Shown in pieces: positions 35,540-44,667 of a DNA stretch of 64,000 nt. A program made the position numbers and the translations under genes. Each line of letters opens with the position of its first letter. Position 1 is the first letter of the stretch. The notes under the pieces are model-generated. The model worked only from the letters and a program-made list of their open reading frames with translations, had not been told where the DNA came from and did not search any database. This DNA is from an uncultured Clostridia bacterium (GTDB lineage: Bacteria > Bacillota > Clostridia > Christensenellales > Borkfalkiaceae): NCBI GenBank assembly GCA_947625095.1, contig CANQMX010000008.1, forward strand, positions 1 to 64,000, given 5' to 3'.

Positions 35540-37330
35540 TCACTGCTTTACCCAAGTGACCGTTCCCGCATCCACGTCAAGGGTAACGGTATAGGTGCCC
35601 GCTACGGTGATGTAGATATTATCGCCGTCTACCGCTACTTGACCATTGCTCATACCGTAGGTTTTTCCCCAGTCGATTGTGGTGCCGTCGGCTTCGACAT
35701 AGGCAACTTTGAAGGCAAAGATCGCGTCGCTGCCGCCTTCGGTCTTAATCCAAGTGAATGTCGTCGTAGCATCGGTCACAACGAATGTCGCAGTGTAGGT
35801 GTTGCCGTTACCTTTTTCGAGTTGGACGGCAAGTTCGTTAACCTGGAAGCCCTTATTCCCGTCGTTACCGAACGTGCCAACAATGTAGTACGTGGCTTCT
35901 TTGGCGACAACAGTAAACGTATTGTTTTTGGTATCAACCGTAACAACGTAGGTGCCCGGCGTAGCGAGAACATAATTGCTGCCATCCAAGCAGGTGCCGT
36001 CCTTTTCCGCACCCCAGTTGGTTTTAACGCCGTCAATATCCCATTTAACTTCGTTCTTCACGATTTGGGCGACTTTAATTTCAACATTTGCAGTCGTCGT
36101 GGTGATGGTGCCCTTATAGATGCCGGAATCCGCTTCCGTCTCCGTCATAATGGGAGTGACATCATCAACGAATTTTGACCATGTATCGTTTCCGCCATAA
36201 CTGCCGACGATCGCATAACCGTTATAAACGATGCCGAGTTTGTCTGCACGGAGGATTTTGATCGTAGGATCGCCGCTATCCACGCCTTCGGTGACAAGGG
36301 TGAATTGATAGTTGCCCGCCTGTAACACGGTGTAATAGTCCGCCTCGTAGTCGAATACGCGGCTGCTCTCCATGCCCGTCATTTCCGCATTGGCGACCGT
36401 TCCGTTGGTGATGGCGAACTTATCGCCCTCCTCTACCAACAACGTCCCAATAAACACGTTGTGCTCTTTGTATTCGGTTGCCGGCGCCCGCGTGAGATCG
36501 ATAAGTTTTTCGCCGTTTTCATCGTTGATCTGCCAAGTGGAGCTATCCAACTTATAACCGGTGTTGGCGGATTCCTTGATCCTCGCGTAGAAGCTGGTGT
36601 TCTCGTTGATCGTACCCGTGGTGAAGTTGAAGGCAGGTGCATTGTCGTTATCCTTATCCGTCACCCACTTATCAAATTCATAGCAGGTCTTGATATGCTT
36701 GTCGTATGTGGGAGGGGTCAAGGGCGCGCCCTTCTTTGCGACTGTCTTGGCGATCTCCGTTATATCGTCGATGTCGTACCATGTAGCAAACGCGACGTCG
36801 TACTTTTCGAGACATTCCCACGTGAGGGTGTTCTGCGTATAGTCGGATTCGCTTGTAAGGGTGAGGGTGAGCTTGTACTTGCCGCTCTGCCCTTCCGCAA
36901 CGATAATGTTGGGGGTCTTTCCGCCACCGGGTGCCTCGGTGAAGATCGGGGTATCGTTGGCGTCCTTCCCCTCATTAGACAGGATATTGGCGCCCATCTG
37001 GCCATCCCACGCTTGGTTGTGGATAATTTGGAACTGGTCGCCTTGATAGAAATCTCCCGTGATGGTCGCGGTGTTGCCCGTGCGGGTGAATTTCAGGCTC
37101 TCGTCGGTGCTCGTCTGATCCCAATTGCTGATCTCAAGGATGCCGAGACCGCTCCCTACGAGATAGTATTGGATCGCGGTGTCGTCATCGCCACCGCCGC
37201 CGCCACCACCGCCGCCGCCACCACCGGGGGGCGTGGTCGGGTCTTTCTTGGCGCAACCCGCGAGCGCTCCGAGCGTTCCAACCGCCATTACAGCAGCCAA
37301 AACCGTGGCAAGCCACTTTTTGAGTTTCAT
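35540..37330 (-). CDS. Starch-binding-type surface lipoprotein with Gly12 linker
   Basis: A 596-residue lipoprotein. Lipobox LAGC with Cys26, then exactly 12 consecutive glycines (36-47) and DDD as a flexible linker. Several beta-sandwich repeats in the style of SusE/SusF starch-binding domains follow (YYLVGSGLG, GYAIVGSYGGNDTW, YYIVGTFGNDG, each with a late TYTVTLD-type strand). A segment near 190-245 resembles an InlB/Flg_new beta-grasp repeat (YEFDKWVTD). No catalytic motif is evident. First gene of the operon, so likely a surface glycan-capture protein made in quantity. Start ATG at 37330 behind GGAGG; the longer frame to 37444 lacks a signal. Confidence 0.78.
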   Translation of the reverse strand: MKLKKWLATVLAAVMAVGTLGALAGCAKKDPTTPPGGGGGGGGGGGGDDDTAIQYYLVGSGLGILEISNWDQTSTDESLKFTRTGNTATITGDFYQGDQFQIIHNQAWDGQMGANILSNEGKDANDTPIFTEAPGGGKTPNIIVAEGQSGKYKLTLTLTSESDYTQNTLTWECLEKYDVAFATWYDIDDITEIAKTVAKKGAPLTPPTYDKHIKTCYEFDKWVTDKDNDNAPAFNFTTGTINENTSFYARIKESANTGYKLDSSTWQINDENGEKLIDLTRAPATEYKEHNVFIGTLLVEEGDKFAITNGTVANAEMTGMESSRVFDYEADYYTVLQAGNYQFTLVTEGVDSGDPTIKILRADKLGIVYNGYAIVGSYGGNDTWSKFVDDVTPIMTETEADSGIYKGTITTTTANVEIKVAQIVKNEVKWDIDGVKTNWGAEKDGTCLDGSNYVLATPGTYVVTVDTKNNTFTVVAKEATYYIVGTFGNDGNKGFQVNELAVQLEKGNGNTYTATFVVTDATTTFTWIKTEGGSDAIFAFKVAYVEADGTTIDWGKTYGMSNGQVAVDGDNIYITVAGTYTVTLDVDAGTVTWVKQ

Positions 37331-37548
37331 TGTTTCATCCTCCGAATAAAAAATTTTTTTACGGGCTTTGCCCGTTCGGTCCGAATTATTACTCGCCCCC
37401 GCCCCGCCCGAAGGCGGGAACGGGTTTGAGTTAGGGGGGAACAAGTAAATGTTTTTCAGTAGTTGTTTCGCAACTACTGCGCAAAGGGGGCGCCCCCTTT
37501 GCGCGCGACTTTGCGCCGCGTTTTTGTGAAATATTTTCTTTTTATTTT
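37331..37548 (-). promoter_or_regulatory. Structured 5' leader of the starch operon
   Basis: About 210 nt between the promoter and the first start codon. It contains a CAGTAGTTG/CAACTACTG hairpin (37457-37479), a 26-bp perfect palindrome (37479-37504) and a CCCGTTC/GAACGGG stem nearer the gene (about 37368-37429). No known riboswitch class was recognised. Confidence 0.6.
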
Positions 37549-37577
37549 ATTTTAACACTAATTTCTATATTTGTCAA
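37549..37577 (-). promoter_or_regulatory. Promoter of the starch/maltodextrin transport operon
   Basis: On the minus strand TTGACA (37577-37572), 17 bp, TAAAAT (37554-37549): near-consensus for the housekeeping sigma factor. It reads into the 5' leader of the starch-binding lipoprotein gene. Confidence 0.85.
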
Positions 37578-37581
37578 CTAT

Positions 37582-37593
37582 TTTTTCGAAAAA
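37582..37593. promoter_or_regulatory. Putative LacI-type operator TTTTTCGAAAAA
   Basis: Twelve-base palindrome with central CG, 4 bp upstream of the -35 box of the transport operon. The same sequence occurs at the malQ and regulator promoters. Confidence 0.6.
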
Positions 37594-37636
37594 TGTTGAC
37601 ATTTTTCAAAATTTGCAAAATAGGCGGTCGGACTGC

Positions 37637-40312
37637 TTATTTTTTCACAAATACGTAACAGCTGATGGGCGAAATTTGCTGCGAACCGCTCAAATTTGAC
37701 TGCAAAACGGTCGTTCCTGCCCTCGTGCCGTCGATGTACAGGTCAAAATTGCTGCCCGCGGGAAGCGCCACGGTCTTTGCCGTCTCGTTGGCATTGTACA
37801 CAACGAACAATTCTTCGCTTCCCGACCTCATCGTGAACGAGACCATCGCGCCGTCCGTCTTGCAGTTCGAAATGATGCCCTGCGCCGTTGCCGAACGGAG
37901 CGTCGGGTGCGCCTTGCGGAAGGCGATAAGCCCTTGATAGTACTGCATCATCTTGTACTGCTCCGAACCTTCCTTCAAGAGATTCCACTTGAGATTGTTC
38001 ACATCGTCGGAAGCGTTATAGCTGTTCTCGTTGTAAGTGCCGTCGGCGTTCTTCTTCTGGCGGAGCATCTCCTCGCCAGCCTGCATGAAGGGCACGCCGA
38101 GCGCGGTCTGAATGATCGCCGCAGAGAGACGGTTGCGGGAGAGGCGGGCGGAAAGCGTCGCTTCCCCCTCTCCGTAGACATGGCAGATGCGATCCCAAAG
38201 GGTGTTATTGTCGTGCGCGGAGACGTAGTTGATGACGTTGGTCGGGTTGTATGCCTCCCAAGAGATGTCGCTCTTCGTGAAGCTTGCCTTCACGCCGCCG
38301 TTCACGCCGAACATCACTTTGCCGATATTATTATCTTCCGTCTTGGCGCCCGTCGCAAAGCCCGTATCTTTGATGTCAAACACCGAGCCTTTCACGGCGT
38401 CGCGGATGACGTCGTTGAACATGGCGATGTTGTTCGTTTGGGCGGTCGAATTCAGCGTTCTAATGTTGTTGAGAATGGCTTGATCGCTCACGGCAAGTTG
38501 AACCGTGCCGCCCGCCCAGCCCTCGCCGTAGATGAGAGCCTTCTTATTCTGTTTATAGACTGTGCCCGAGATCGCCTGCATGGTTTCAATATCGTGAATG
38601 CCCATTAGGTCGAAGCGGAAGCCGTCCACGTTGTATTGGGTCATCCAATGCTGAACGGACTCGCGCATGAATTTTTGGAACATAAAGCGATCGGAAGCCG
38701 TCTCGTTGCCGCAGCCCGAACCGTTGGAAGCAATGCCGTCCGAACTGAACCGATAGTAATAGTACGGAACAATGCGGTTGAAGTTACTATCCAGCCCGCT
38801 CGTGTGGTTGTACACGACGTCCATGATAACGCCGATGCCCGCATCGTGCAGCGCCTGCACCATCGCCCTGTATTCCTTCACGCGCACCGCACCGTTGGCG
38901 GGATCGGTGGAATAACTCCCCTCCGGCACGTTGTAGTTCAAGGGATCGTAGCCCCAGTTGAAGCCGTCCTTTGCCGCCTCATCCACCGAGGCGTAGTCGA
39001 ACGAGGGCAGAAGATGCACGTGCGTGATGCCGAGCGCTTTCAGATAGTCGATGCCGACGGGAACGCCGTTCTCCGTGAGGCCCTTCTCGGTGAAGGCAAG
39101 ATACTTGCCCTTGTATTGCGAGGCCTTGATTTGATTGGAAAAGTCGCGGATGTGCACTTCCCAGATCTCCGCGTCGGTGTAGTTTTCGTAATTTGCGGGC
39201 ACGAAATTTTCCGTGCTCCAATTGGTAGGCTTGGTCGCGGCGGAGTCCATATCGAGAATCATCCCGCGCTGGCCGTTCAGCCCCGCGGAGACCGCATACG
39301 GGTCGACCGCTTCGCGCGTGCCCGCGGAGTTGGTCACCGTGTAGGTGTAGTACTTGCCCGAAAGATTCCCCGATGCGCGGTACTCCCACACGCCCTGTTC
39401 GCCGCGCGTGAGTTTGTACGTCCGTGCAATGCCGCCCGTGCCGTTGTCGTAGAGGTTGAGCGTGACGCTCGACGAAGTGGGCGCCCAAAGGCGGAAGATC
39501 GTCTCCGTAGCCGTGATCTCCACGCCGAGAGGGCCGTCATAATTGTATTTGTCGCCGAATTCCTTGCTCGAGAAATAGGTGAGCGGGACGACCGTGACGG
39601 CGTCGCCGAAGCCATCCACCTTCACGCTGTACGCCTTTTCGAGGGTCATATCCTCCGCCGTCTTGATGGTGAACGTATCCTTGGAGTTCTTCGTCACGCT
39701 CGCGGGCGTCTTTTTCGTGCCGATGTAGTTGTAGAGCGTCACATTGCTCGTCGTAGGCTCGAACGAATCGCTGAGGGACACCTTGATGGTGTTCTTATCG
39801 ATCATGTCTGCGAGCATGACATATTTCACGCGTATCAAAGTTTTACCTCCGTCGTCGCTGATGTAGTTGTTCGCGTCACCCGACTTGGTGTAGATGACCG
39901 TCTCGCGCTCGGTGATGGTGATGAAGCGATCCTTATCGGTACCGTCCTTGACGTTAAACCCTTCCCATGTGGGGCTGCCGGGTACGCCGCCGCTGCGGAT
40001 GATGAACCCGACCTGCGTGATGTTCGACGGGAAGTTGATCACCATCTTCGCGCCGTAGGCGCACTCGTGCAGGATCTGGCCGCCCATCCCCGCGGGAGAA
40101 CCGTCCCACCACACCCAGACGTCTGTGTTGGCATAGCCGTTCGGGTTGTTATAGTAGATGGTGAGCTGGTTTTTGCCATCTTCAAGCGGAAGCGAATACT
40201 CGTCGCCCGGGTTTTCGCCGGGGTTCGGATCTTCGGGCGTCCCGCCGCACGCGCTGAACGTGAAGACGATGGTACACATCAGCGCAAGCAACATGAAAAA
40301 CCGTTTTTTCAT
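37637..40312 (-). CDS. Type I pullulanase lipoprotein
   Basis: An 891-residue debranching enzyme that cleaves alpha-1,6 links in pullulan and branched maltodextrins. Lipobox FSAC (Cys21) and a Pro/Gly linker come first. A CBM41-like starch-binding domain follows (about 45-140, with WVWWDGSPAG), then a beta domain, a CBM48-like module and a GH13 catalytic barrel. The type I signature appears as FNWGYDP (near 455). Catalytic regions are DVVYNH, GFRFDLMG, YGEGW and SAHDNNT. It follows malQ by 17 bp and is likely co-transcribed with it. Confidence 0.93.
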   Translation of the reverse strand: MKKRFFMLLALMCTIVFTFSACGGTPEDPNPGENPGDEYSLPLEDGKNQLTIYYNNPNGYANTDVWVWWDGSPAGMGGQILHECAYGAKMVINFPSNITQVGFIIRSGGVPGSPTWEGFNVKDGTDKDRFITITERETVIYTKSGDANNYISDDGGKTLIRVKYVMLADMIDKNTIKVSLSDSFEPTTSNVTLYNYIGTKKTPASVTKNSKDTFTIKTAEDMTLEKAYSVKVDGFGDAVTVVPLTYFSSKEFGDKYNYDGPLGVEITATETIFRLWAPTSSSVTLNLYDNGTGGIARTYKLTRGEQGVWEYRASGNLSGKYYTYTVTNSAGTREAVDPYAVSAGLNGQRGMILDMDSAATKPTNWSTENFVPANYENYTDAEIWEVHIRDFSNQIKASQYKGKYLAFTEKGLTENGVPVGIDYLKALGITHVHLLPSFDYASVDEAAKDGFNWGYDPLNYNVPEGSYSTDPANGAVRVKEYRAMVQALHDAGIGVIMDVVYNHTSGLDSNFNRIVPYYYYRFSSDGIASNGSGCGNETASDRFMFQKFMRESVQHWMTQYNVDGFRFDLMGIHDIETMQAISGTVYKQNKKALIYGEGWAGGTVQLAVSDQAILNNIRTLNSTAQTNNIAMFNDVIRDAVKGSVFDIKDTGFATGAKTEDNNIGKVMFGVNGGVKASFTKSDISWEAYNPTNVINYVSAHDNNTLWDRICHVYGEGEATLSARLSRNRLSAAIIQTALGVPFMQAGEEMLRQKKNADGTYNENSYNASDDVNNLKWNLLKEGSEQYKMMQYYQGLIAFRKAHPTLRSATAQGIISNCKTDGAMVSFTMRSGSEELFVVYNANETAKTVALPAGSNFDLYIDGTRAGTTVLQSNLSGSQQISPISCYVFVKK

Positions 40313-40329
40313 AACTTTTCCCTCTCTGT

Positions 40330-41820
40330 TTATTTTCTGCCGCTCTCCGCCGCCAACCCGTAAAGGGATTTTTGAACGGCGGAGGACAGCTCTTTCCCTA
40401 AAAATCGCAGCGACCAGTTGCCCTCGGAAACGACGGACGGCAAATTCATGCGCCCCTCTTCCCCCATGAAGAGAATATCCTGCATGGGAAGGATCACGGT
40501 GTTCGCCCTGCTCGCATACAGCAGCCGCATGATCGTGCGGCAGATCGCCTTATCCGACTTTCCCCTGACGGGCACTCCCGCGCGCACGCACTCCGTTCTG
40601 AGGTCGGCGAGCATACGCTTGCGATCCTCATCCTGCATTCCCGAAATGCGCGACATGAGCGTCTCGTTATCGTGCGTACCCGTATATGCGACGGTGTTCG
40701 CCCTGTAATTGGATGGCTTGTGCTCGTTATGGGGGTTGCCGTCGAAGGCGTGTTGCAAAATTTTCATGCCGGGATAGCCCGTCTCTTCAACGACCGCACG
40801 CACTTCGTCGGTGACGACGCCGAGGTCCTCGGCGACGATCTTGCTGTTTTCGTATCCGCGGAACACCTCCGCGCCAGGGCCTCTTCTCCATTCGCCGCAG
40901 CGGGCGTCGCTTCCGTCGGCCGGGATGCAGTAGTAGCGGGCAAAACCGATAAAGTGGTCGATGCGCAAAATGTCATACAGTTTAAGCCCATGCTCGATCC
41001 GCCGCCGCCACCATGCGTACTCGTCCTGCTTCATTTTTTCCCAATCGTAGACGGGGTTTCCCCATAACTGCCCTGTAGCGGAAAAAGCGTCGGGGGGAAC
41101 GCCCGCAAGGGCAGCCGGGGAACCGTCGTCCTCAAGGAGAAACAGCGCGTTGCCGTACTTCCACGTCTCCACGCTGTCCCACGCGACATAGAACGGGATA
41201 TCTCCCATAATTTCAATGCCGCGATCGTTGGCATATTTTTTCAATTTTCTCCACTGGGCGAGAAACTGAAATTGGGTAAATTGATAGAACAAAACATCTT
41301 CCGCGTGGTCACGGACAAATTCATCGACCACTTCACGGTCATACCTCGAAAAGTCGCCCCACGTTTCAAACGAAGCGCCGCCGTGAAAATCTTTGAGCGC
41401 CATAAAAATCGCATATTCGCGGTAGCGCTCCTCCCTGATGAACAGCAAAAAGTGCGGATCTTCTCTGTCGAACCGCGCAAACGCCTTTCTGAGCACGGGA
41501 ATACGGTGCTCATACAGCTTGCCGTAATCCACGCGTCGGGGATCGCTCCCCCAATCCAAATCGGCGTACTCTTCCTTGAGGAGCAACCCATCCCGAGCAA
41601 GAAAATCCAAATCGATAAAATAGGGATTGAGCGCCTGCGCGCCGTTGGACTGATAGGGACTGTCCCCAAAGGACGTAGGCTGGAGCGGGAGAACCTGCCA
41701 TATCTTGCAGCCGCACCCCTTCAAAAAGTCGACAAAACGGTATGCCGCCTTGCCGAATGTCCCGATTCCATAGGGTGAAGGCAGGGAAGAAATCGGCATC
41801 AAAATGCCTGCGGTTTTCAT
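40330..41820 (-). CDS. malQ: 4-alpha-glucanotransferase (amylomaltase)
   Basis: A 496-residue GH77 enzyme that disproportionates imported maltodextrins in the cytoplasm. Signature segments: ISSLPSPYGIGTFG, QVLPLQPTSFGDSPYQS, GDIPFYVAWDS, RIDHFIGFARYY, AEDLGVVT and YTGTHDNET. No signal peptide, in contrast to the surface hydrolases. Start ATG at 41820 behind GGGAGG, which excludes the slightly longer open frame. Confidence 0.95.
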   Translation of the reverse strand: MKTAGILMPISSLPSPYGIGTFGKAAYRFVDFLKGCGCKIWQVLPLQPTSFGDSPYQSNGAQALNPYFIDLDFLARDGLLLKEEYADLDWGSDPRRVDYGKLYEHRIPVLRKAFARFDREDPHFLLFIREERYREYAIFMALKDFHGGASFETWGDFSRYDREVVDEFVRDHAEDVLFYQFTQFQFLAQWRKLKKYANDRGIEIMGDIPFYVAWDSVETWKYGNALFLLEDDGSPAALAGVPPDAFSATGQLWGNPVYDWEKMKQDEYAWWRRRIEHGLKLYDILRIDHFIGFARYYCIPADGSDARCGEWRRGPGAEVFRGYENSKIVAEDLGVVTDEVRAVVEETGYPGMKILQHAFDGNPHNEHKPSNYRANTVAYTGTHDNETLMSRISGMQDEDRKRMLADLRTECVRAGVPVRGKSDKAICRTIMRLLYASRANTVILPMQDILFMGEEGRMNLPSVVSEGNWSLRFLGKELSSAVQKSLYGLAAESGRK

Positions 41821-41852
41821 ATCTTGCCTCCCATATTTCACAATTTAACATA

Positions 41853-41881
41853 GTTATAGCACATTTTGTAAAAGAACGCAA
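41853..41881 (-). promoter_or_regulatory. malQ promoter
   Basis: On the minus strand TTGCGT (41881-41876), 17 bp, TATAAC (41858-41853). The palindrome TTTTTCGAAAAA (41887-41898) lies 5 bp upstream of the -35 box. Confidence 0.75.
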
Positions 41882-41886
41882 GCATT

Positions 41887-41898
41887 TTTTTCGAAAAA
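41887..41898. promoter_or_regulatory. Putative LacI-type operator, malQ side
   Basis: TTTTTCGAAAAA, identical to the elements at 37582 and 41935, placed next to the malQ -35 box. Confidence 0.6.
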
Positions 41899-41934
41899 TG
41901 AAAAAATTTTTTATTTGATTGAAATTATATAACT

Positions 41935-41946
41935 TTTTTCGAAAAA
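41935..41946. promoter_or_regulatory. Putative LacI-type operator, regulator side
   Basis: TTTTTCGAAAAA (extended TTTTTTCGAAAAAA), 13 bp upstream of the regulator's -35 box and 48 bp centre-to-centre from the malQ-side copy. Paired sites in a divergent region suggest autoregulation. Confidence 0.6.
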
Positions 41947-41959
41947 ATCTAAATAAAGC

Positions 41960-41988
41960 TTGACAGCACGCGCGCGACTTGTTATAAT
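41960..41988 (+). promoter_or_regulatory. Promoter of the LacI-type regulator gene
   Basis: TTGACA (41960-41965), 17 bp, TATAAT (41983-41988): full consensus with optimal spacing. Confidence 0.88.
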
Positions 41989-42039
41989 ACAACCATAAGA
42001 AAAAATAATAGTATATATAAGGGTTCATTGGGTTCGATT

Positions 42040-43008
42040 ATGACATTGACAGACATTGCAAAAGCGTTGAATCTCTCCGTGCCCACGGTCTCCAAAGCGC
42101 TGAACGGCTCCATGGAGATCGCGGAGGACACAAAAAAGCGGGTATGCGACTACGCGCAGTCGGTCGGATACCGTTCCAGAAAATCGGTGACGATCATCGG
42201 GCGGCTCGCCGTGCTGTGGGGCAGGCAGCCGCGCGCGGGCGAACCGCTGCCCGAGATCGCGCAGGCATTCCGCGACGCGGCGGAAAATGCGCGCTACATC
42301 GTGGAATCGGACATCATGGATGACGACTTCGATTTGAACGACTACATGGCGGCAAACCACTTCCTCGGTGCGATCCTCTTCGATATCAACTTCCGCTCCC
42401 CCATCTACTCGCAACTCAAGCGGACGAAGTACCCCATCGTGCTCGTCGATAACTACATCATCGGCCATCCGCTCATTTCCGCAGTCGGGAGCGACAATAT
42501 CCACGCCATCGAGGAGGCGGTCGACTATCTTGTGGAACTCGGGCACGACCGCATCGCCTTTTTGGGCGGTGAATTGCAATCCCGCGTGGGGACGGAGCGC
42601 CTTGCGGGGTACATTCTCGGGCTTGCCAAAAACGGCATCGAATACCGCTACGATATTACCTATTTCGGGGATTATTCCATGAAATCGGGAGAGGATGCGG
42701 CGCGGTACTACCTCGAAAACAACAAGCAATTTTCGGCGATCATCTGCGCATCCGACCTCATGGCGCACGGCTTTATCCGCTACGTTCGGAACGCGGGCAA
42801 ACGGATTCCCGAAGACATCTCCGTCATCGGCTACGACGATATCGCCATCGACCCCGAAGTGCAACTGACGACCATCCAACAGGATTTCGAGCGGACGGGC
42901 GAACTTGGCTTTCAGACGCTCGAACTGCTCCTCAAGGGGCTGCCCTCCCAACGCTCCATGGTCGGCTATAAACTCATCTCCCGCGGAACAACGGCGGCTC
43001 ACTCCTGA
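42040..43008 (+). CDS. LacI-family transcriptional regulator of the starch locus
   Basis: A 322-residue repressor/activator. The N-terminal helix-turn-helix (LTDIAKALNLSVPTVSKALNGS) has the family LSVPTVSKALN pattern. A periplasmic-binding-protein-like effector domain follows (AILFDINF, YPIVLVDNY, ICASDLMAHGFIRY, SVIGYDDIAI). It lies divergent from malQ. Effector probably a maltodextrin, by context. ATG at 42040 chosen; a TTG at 42028 with AAGGG upstream would add four residues. Confidence 0.92.
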   Translation: MTLTDIAKALNLSVPTVSKALNGSMEIAEDTKKRVCDYAQSVGYRSRKSVTIIGRLAVLWGRQPRAGEPLPEIAQAFRDAAENARYIVESDIMDDDFDLNDYMAANHFLGAILFDINFRSPIYSQLKRTKYPIVLVDNYIIGHPLISAVGSDNIHAIEEAVDYLVELGHDRIAFLGGELQSRVGTERLAGYILGLAKNGIEYRYDITYFGDYSMKSGEDAARYYLENNKQFSAIICASDLMAHGFIRYVRNAGKRIPEDISVIGYDDIAIDPEVQLTTIQQDFERTGELGFQTLELLLKGLPSQRSMVGYKLISRGTTAAHS

Positions 43009-43013
43009 TCGAT

Positions 43014-43063
43014 AAAAAAGAGGTCGCCGAACGGCAAATTGCCGTTCGGCGACCTCTTTTTCT
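43014..43063. terminator. Bidirectional terminator after the LacI-type gene
   Basis: AAAAAGAGGTCGCCGAACGG... pairs with its complement around a tiny loop, with A and T tracts on either side. It serves the convergent regulator and HAD genes. Confidence 0.9.
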
Positions 43064-43072
43064 TATAACAAT

Positions 43073-43747
43073 TTATATAAGCGCGGATAAGACGCCCCAT
43101 GCATCCCTCAAATCGCGCGCCCGAAAATCGGGCGTGGGCGGGTTTACGTATTCACCCGATTGCTCCGTTTGCAGGTATAAGCACCGCATACCGACACCGT
43201 GCGCGCCGCCCACATCGTCCATGAGGTCGTTCCCGACGTAAACGCTCTCCTCCGCGGCAAGCCCGAACCGACGGAAGCCGCACCGAAAAAAGGCGGGAGA
43301 CGGCTTTTTTACGCCAACCTCCGATGAAAGCAAGATCCCGTCAAAGCAATTTTCCAAGCCAAGGACACGCAGTTCCTCCCGCGTAAAACACGCCTGCGCG
43401 TTGGAAAATAGGAATACCCGCGCCCCTGCGCCGCGCAGAGCAGACAAAAGTTCTGTAGCAAACGGGAACAACCGTAGCCACACGAGGGAGGCCTCGCGGA
43501 AAAAACGGGCAAACTCGGAAAGCGCCCTCCCCTTCAAGCCCGTCAGCGCCGAAAAAACGCGCAAAAGGTCTATCTCTCCCCCTTGCGGTAGTTTCTCCGC
43601 CTCTTCGCGGCAATGCGCGAGGTACTGTTCTTTTGTAAAAGTCGCACCGCCCTCCGCAAGGCGCGCCCAAAAGGCGGGGCTATCCTCATCGGTGCGGATA
43701 TCTGCGAGCGTGCCGTACAGATCAAAAATTATGTTCTTGGCTTTCAT
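43073..43747 (-). CDS. HAD-family phosphatase
   Basis: A 224-residue HAD hydrolase. Motif I FDLYGTLAD (nucleophile Asp near 9), motif II FLFSNAQ, motif III Lys in GVKKPSPAFF and motif IV YVGNDLMDDV are intact, with a helical cap. Substrate unknown; a sugar phosphate would fit the neighbours. It follows the esterase gene by 13 bp. Confidence 0.88.
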   Translation of the reverse strand: MKAKNIIFDLYGTLADIRTDEDSPAFWARLAEGGATFTKEQYLAHCREEAEKLPQGGEIDLLRVFSALTGLKGRALSEFARFFREASLVWLRLFPFATELLSALRGAGARVFLFSNAQACFTREELRVLGLENCFDGILLSSEVGVKKPSPAFFRCGFRRFGLAAEESVYVGNDLMDDVGGAHGVGMRCLYLQTEQSGEYVNPPTPDFRARDLRDAWGVLSALI

Positions 43748-43760
43748 CTTGGCGCATCCC

Positions 43761-44501
43761 TTACAATAGCCCGAGCGCGCGCAAAAAGACGGGCGTCTGC
43801 TCTCGCCACGATCTTTCGCTGTGCGTGCCGCCCTCGATCAGGCGGAAGGTAAACGGCGCGTCCTTTGCGAGGAGTTCTTTGAAGCACCCCGAAAGCGCCT
43901 GCCGCTGCCGCGCCCCATGCCCCTTCAATTCCTCGCTCCCGTAGTCCATATAGATCGTCGGAACAAATTTTTTCCAATCCGCCGCCGCGATCATTTTCGC
44001 GCAGCCCTCGGGATCTACCCAAAGGCTCGGCGAGAGCGCAGCCCCGCCCCCGAACACGTCCGGGAAACAGCACAGGCCGTACATCGTCATAAGCCCGCCC
44101 ATCGAACTCCCGGCAAGAAAGGTGTGCTCCCTGTCGGGCATCGTGGGAAAACGGGCGTCGATCATGGGCTTGAACACGCCGGTCAGCCAATCCATATAGA
44201 TCTCGCCCTTCCCATCCGACGATCCGAACGGCGAGGAAAACGAAAACGGCGAATATTCCGTAAGCCTGTTCTCCTTATCGCAGTCCACCGCGGCAACGAT
44301 GAGGCGGGCGCGAAGCCCGTCGAGCGTCTCACTCATACGCCAACTGTCGCCAAAGGGCGCGCGGTCGTCAAAAAACGCCGTCTGCCCATCAAACATATAC
44401 AGCACGGGAAATTTCCCGTCGGCGGACGGAAGATATACGCTCACTGTCCTCTTTTGTTCTCCGCCGGGCGCGGGAACGGTTGTTTCGAATTGTTTTATCA
44501 T
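43761..44501 (-). CDS. Putative esterase (esterase D / Fes family)
   Basis: A 246-residue alpha/beta hydrolase. The nucleophile elbow is FLAGSSMGGLMTMY, the acid is probably in YMDYGSEE, and the His is in GGTHSERSWREQ near the end. The N-terminal VSVYLPSADGKFPVLYMFDGQ is typical of esterase D-like enzymes that remove acyl groups from carbohydrates or siderophores. No signal peptide. Its own promoter lies upstream. Confidence 0.85.
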   Translation of the reverse strand: MIKQFETTVPAPGGEQKRTVSVYLPSADGKFPVLYMFDGQTAFFDDRAPFGDSWRMSETLDGLRARLIVAAVDCDKENRLTEYSPFSFSSPFGSSDGKGEIYMDWLTGVFKPMIDARFPTMPDREHTFLAGSSMGGLMTMYGLCCFPDVFGGGAALSPSLWVDPEGCAKMIAAADWKKFVPTIYMDYGSEELKGHGARQRQALSGCFKELLAKDAPFTFRLIEGGTHSERSWREQTPVFLRALGLL

Positions 44502-44570
44502 GCTCTCCCTCTCTTTCCCATAAAAATCGGCGCATACAGCGTGCTCCGCCGAACCCGCCCGATGTTCCGC

Positions 44571-44599
44571 ATTATATCATAAAACCGCCCGCTTTGCAA
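44571..44599 (-). promoter_or_regulatory. Promoter of the esterase-HAD unit
   Basis: On the minus strand TTGCAA (44599-44594), 17 bp, TATAAT (44576-44571), 70 bp before the esterase start. Confidence 0.7.
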
Positions 44600-44667
44600 C
44601 CGGACAAAAAACATTCGAAACGGTTTGCCCCCATTTCCGACCTTTGAACCCCGCGGCCGCAGTCTTT

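Noticed and set aside
37331-37548. Riboswitch in the starch operon leader
   Set aside because: Stable hairpins are present but none of the known riboswitch cores was recognised, so no class is claimed.
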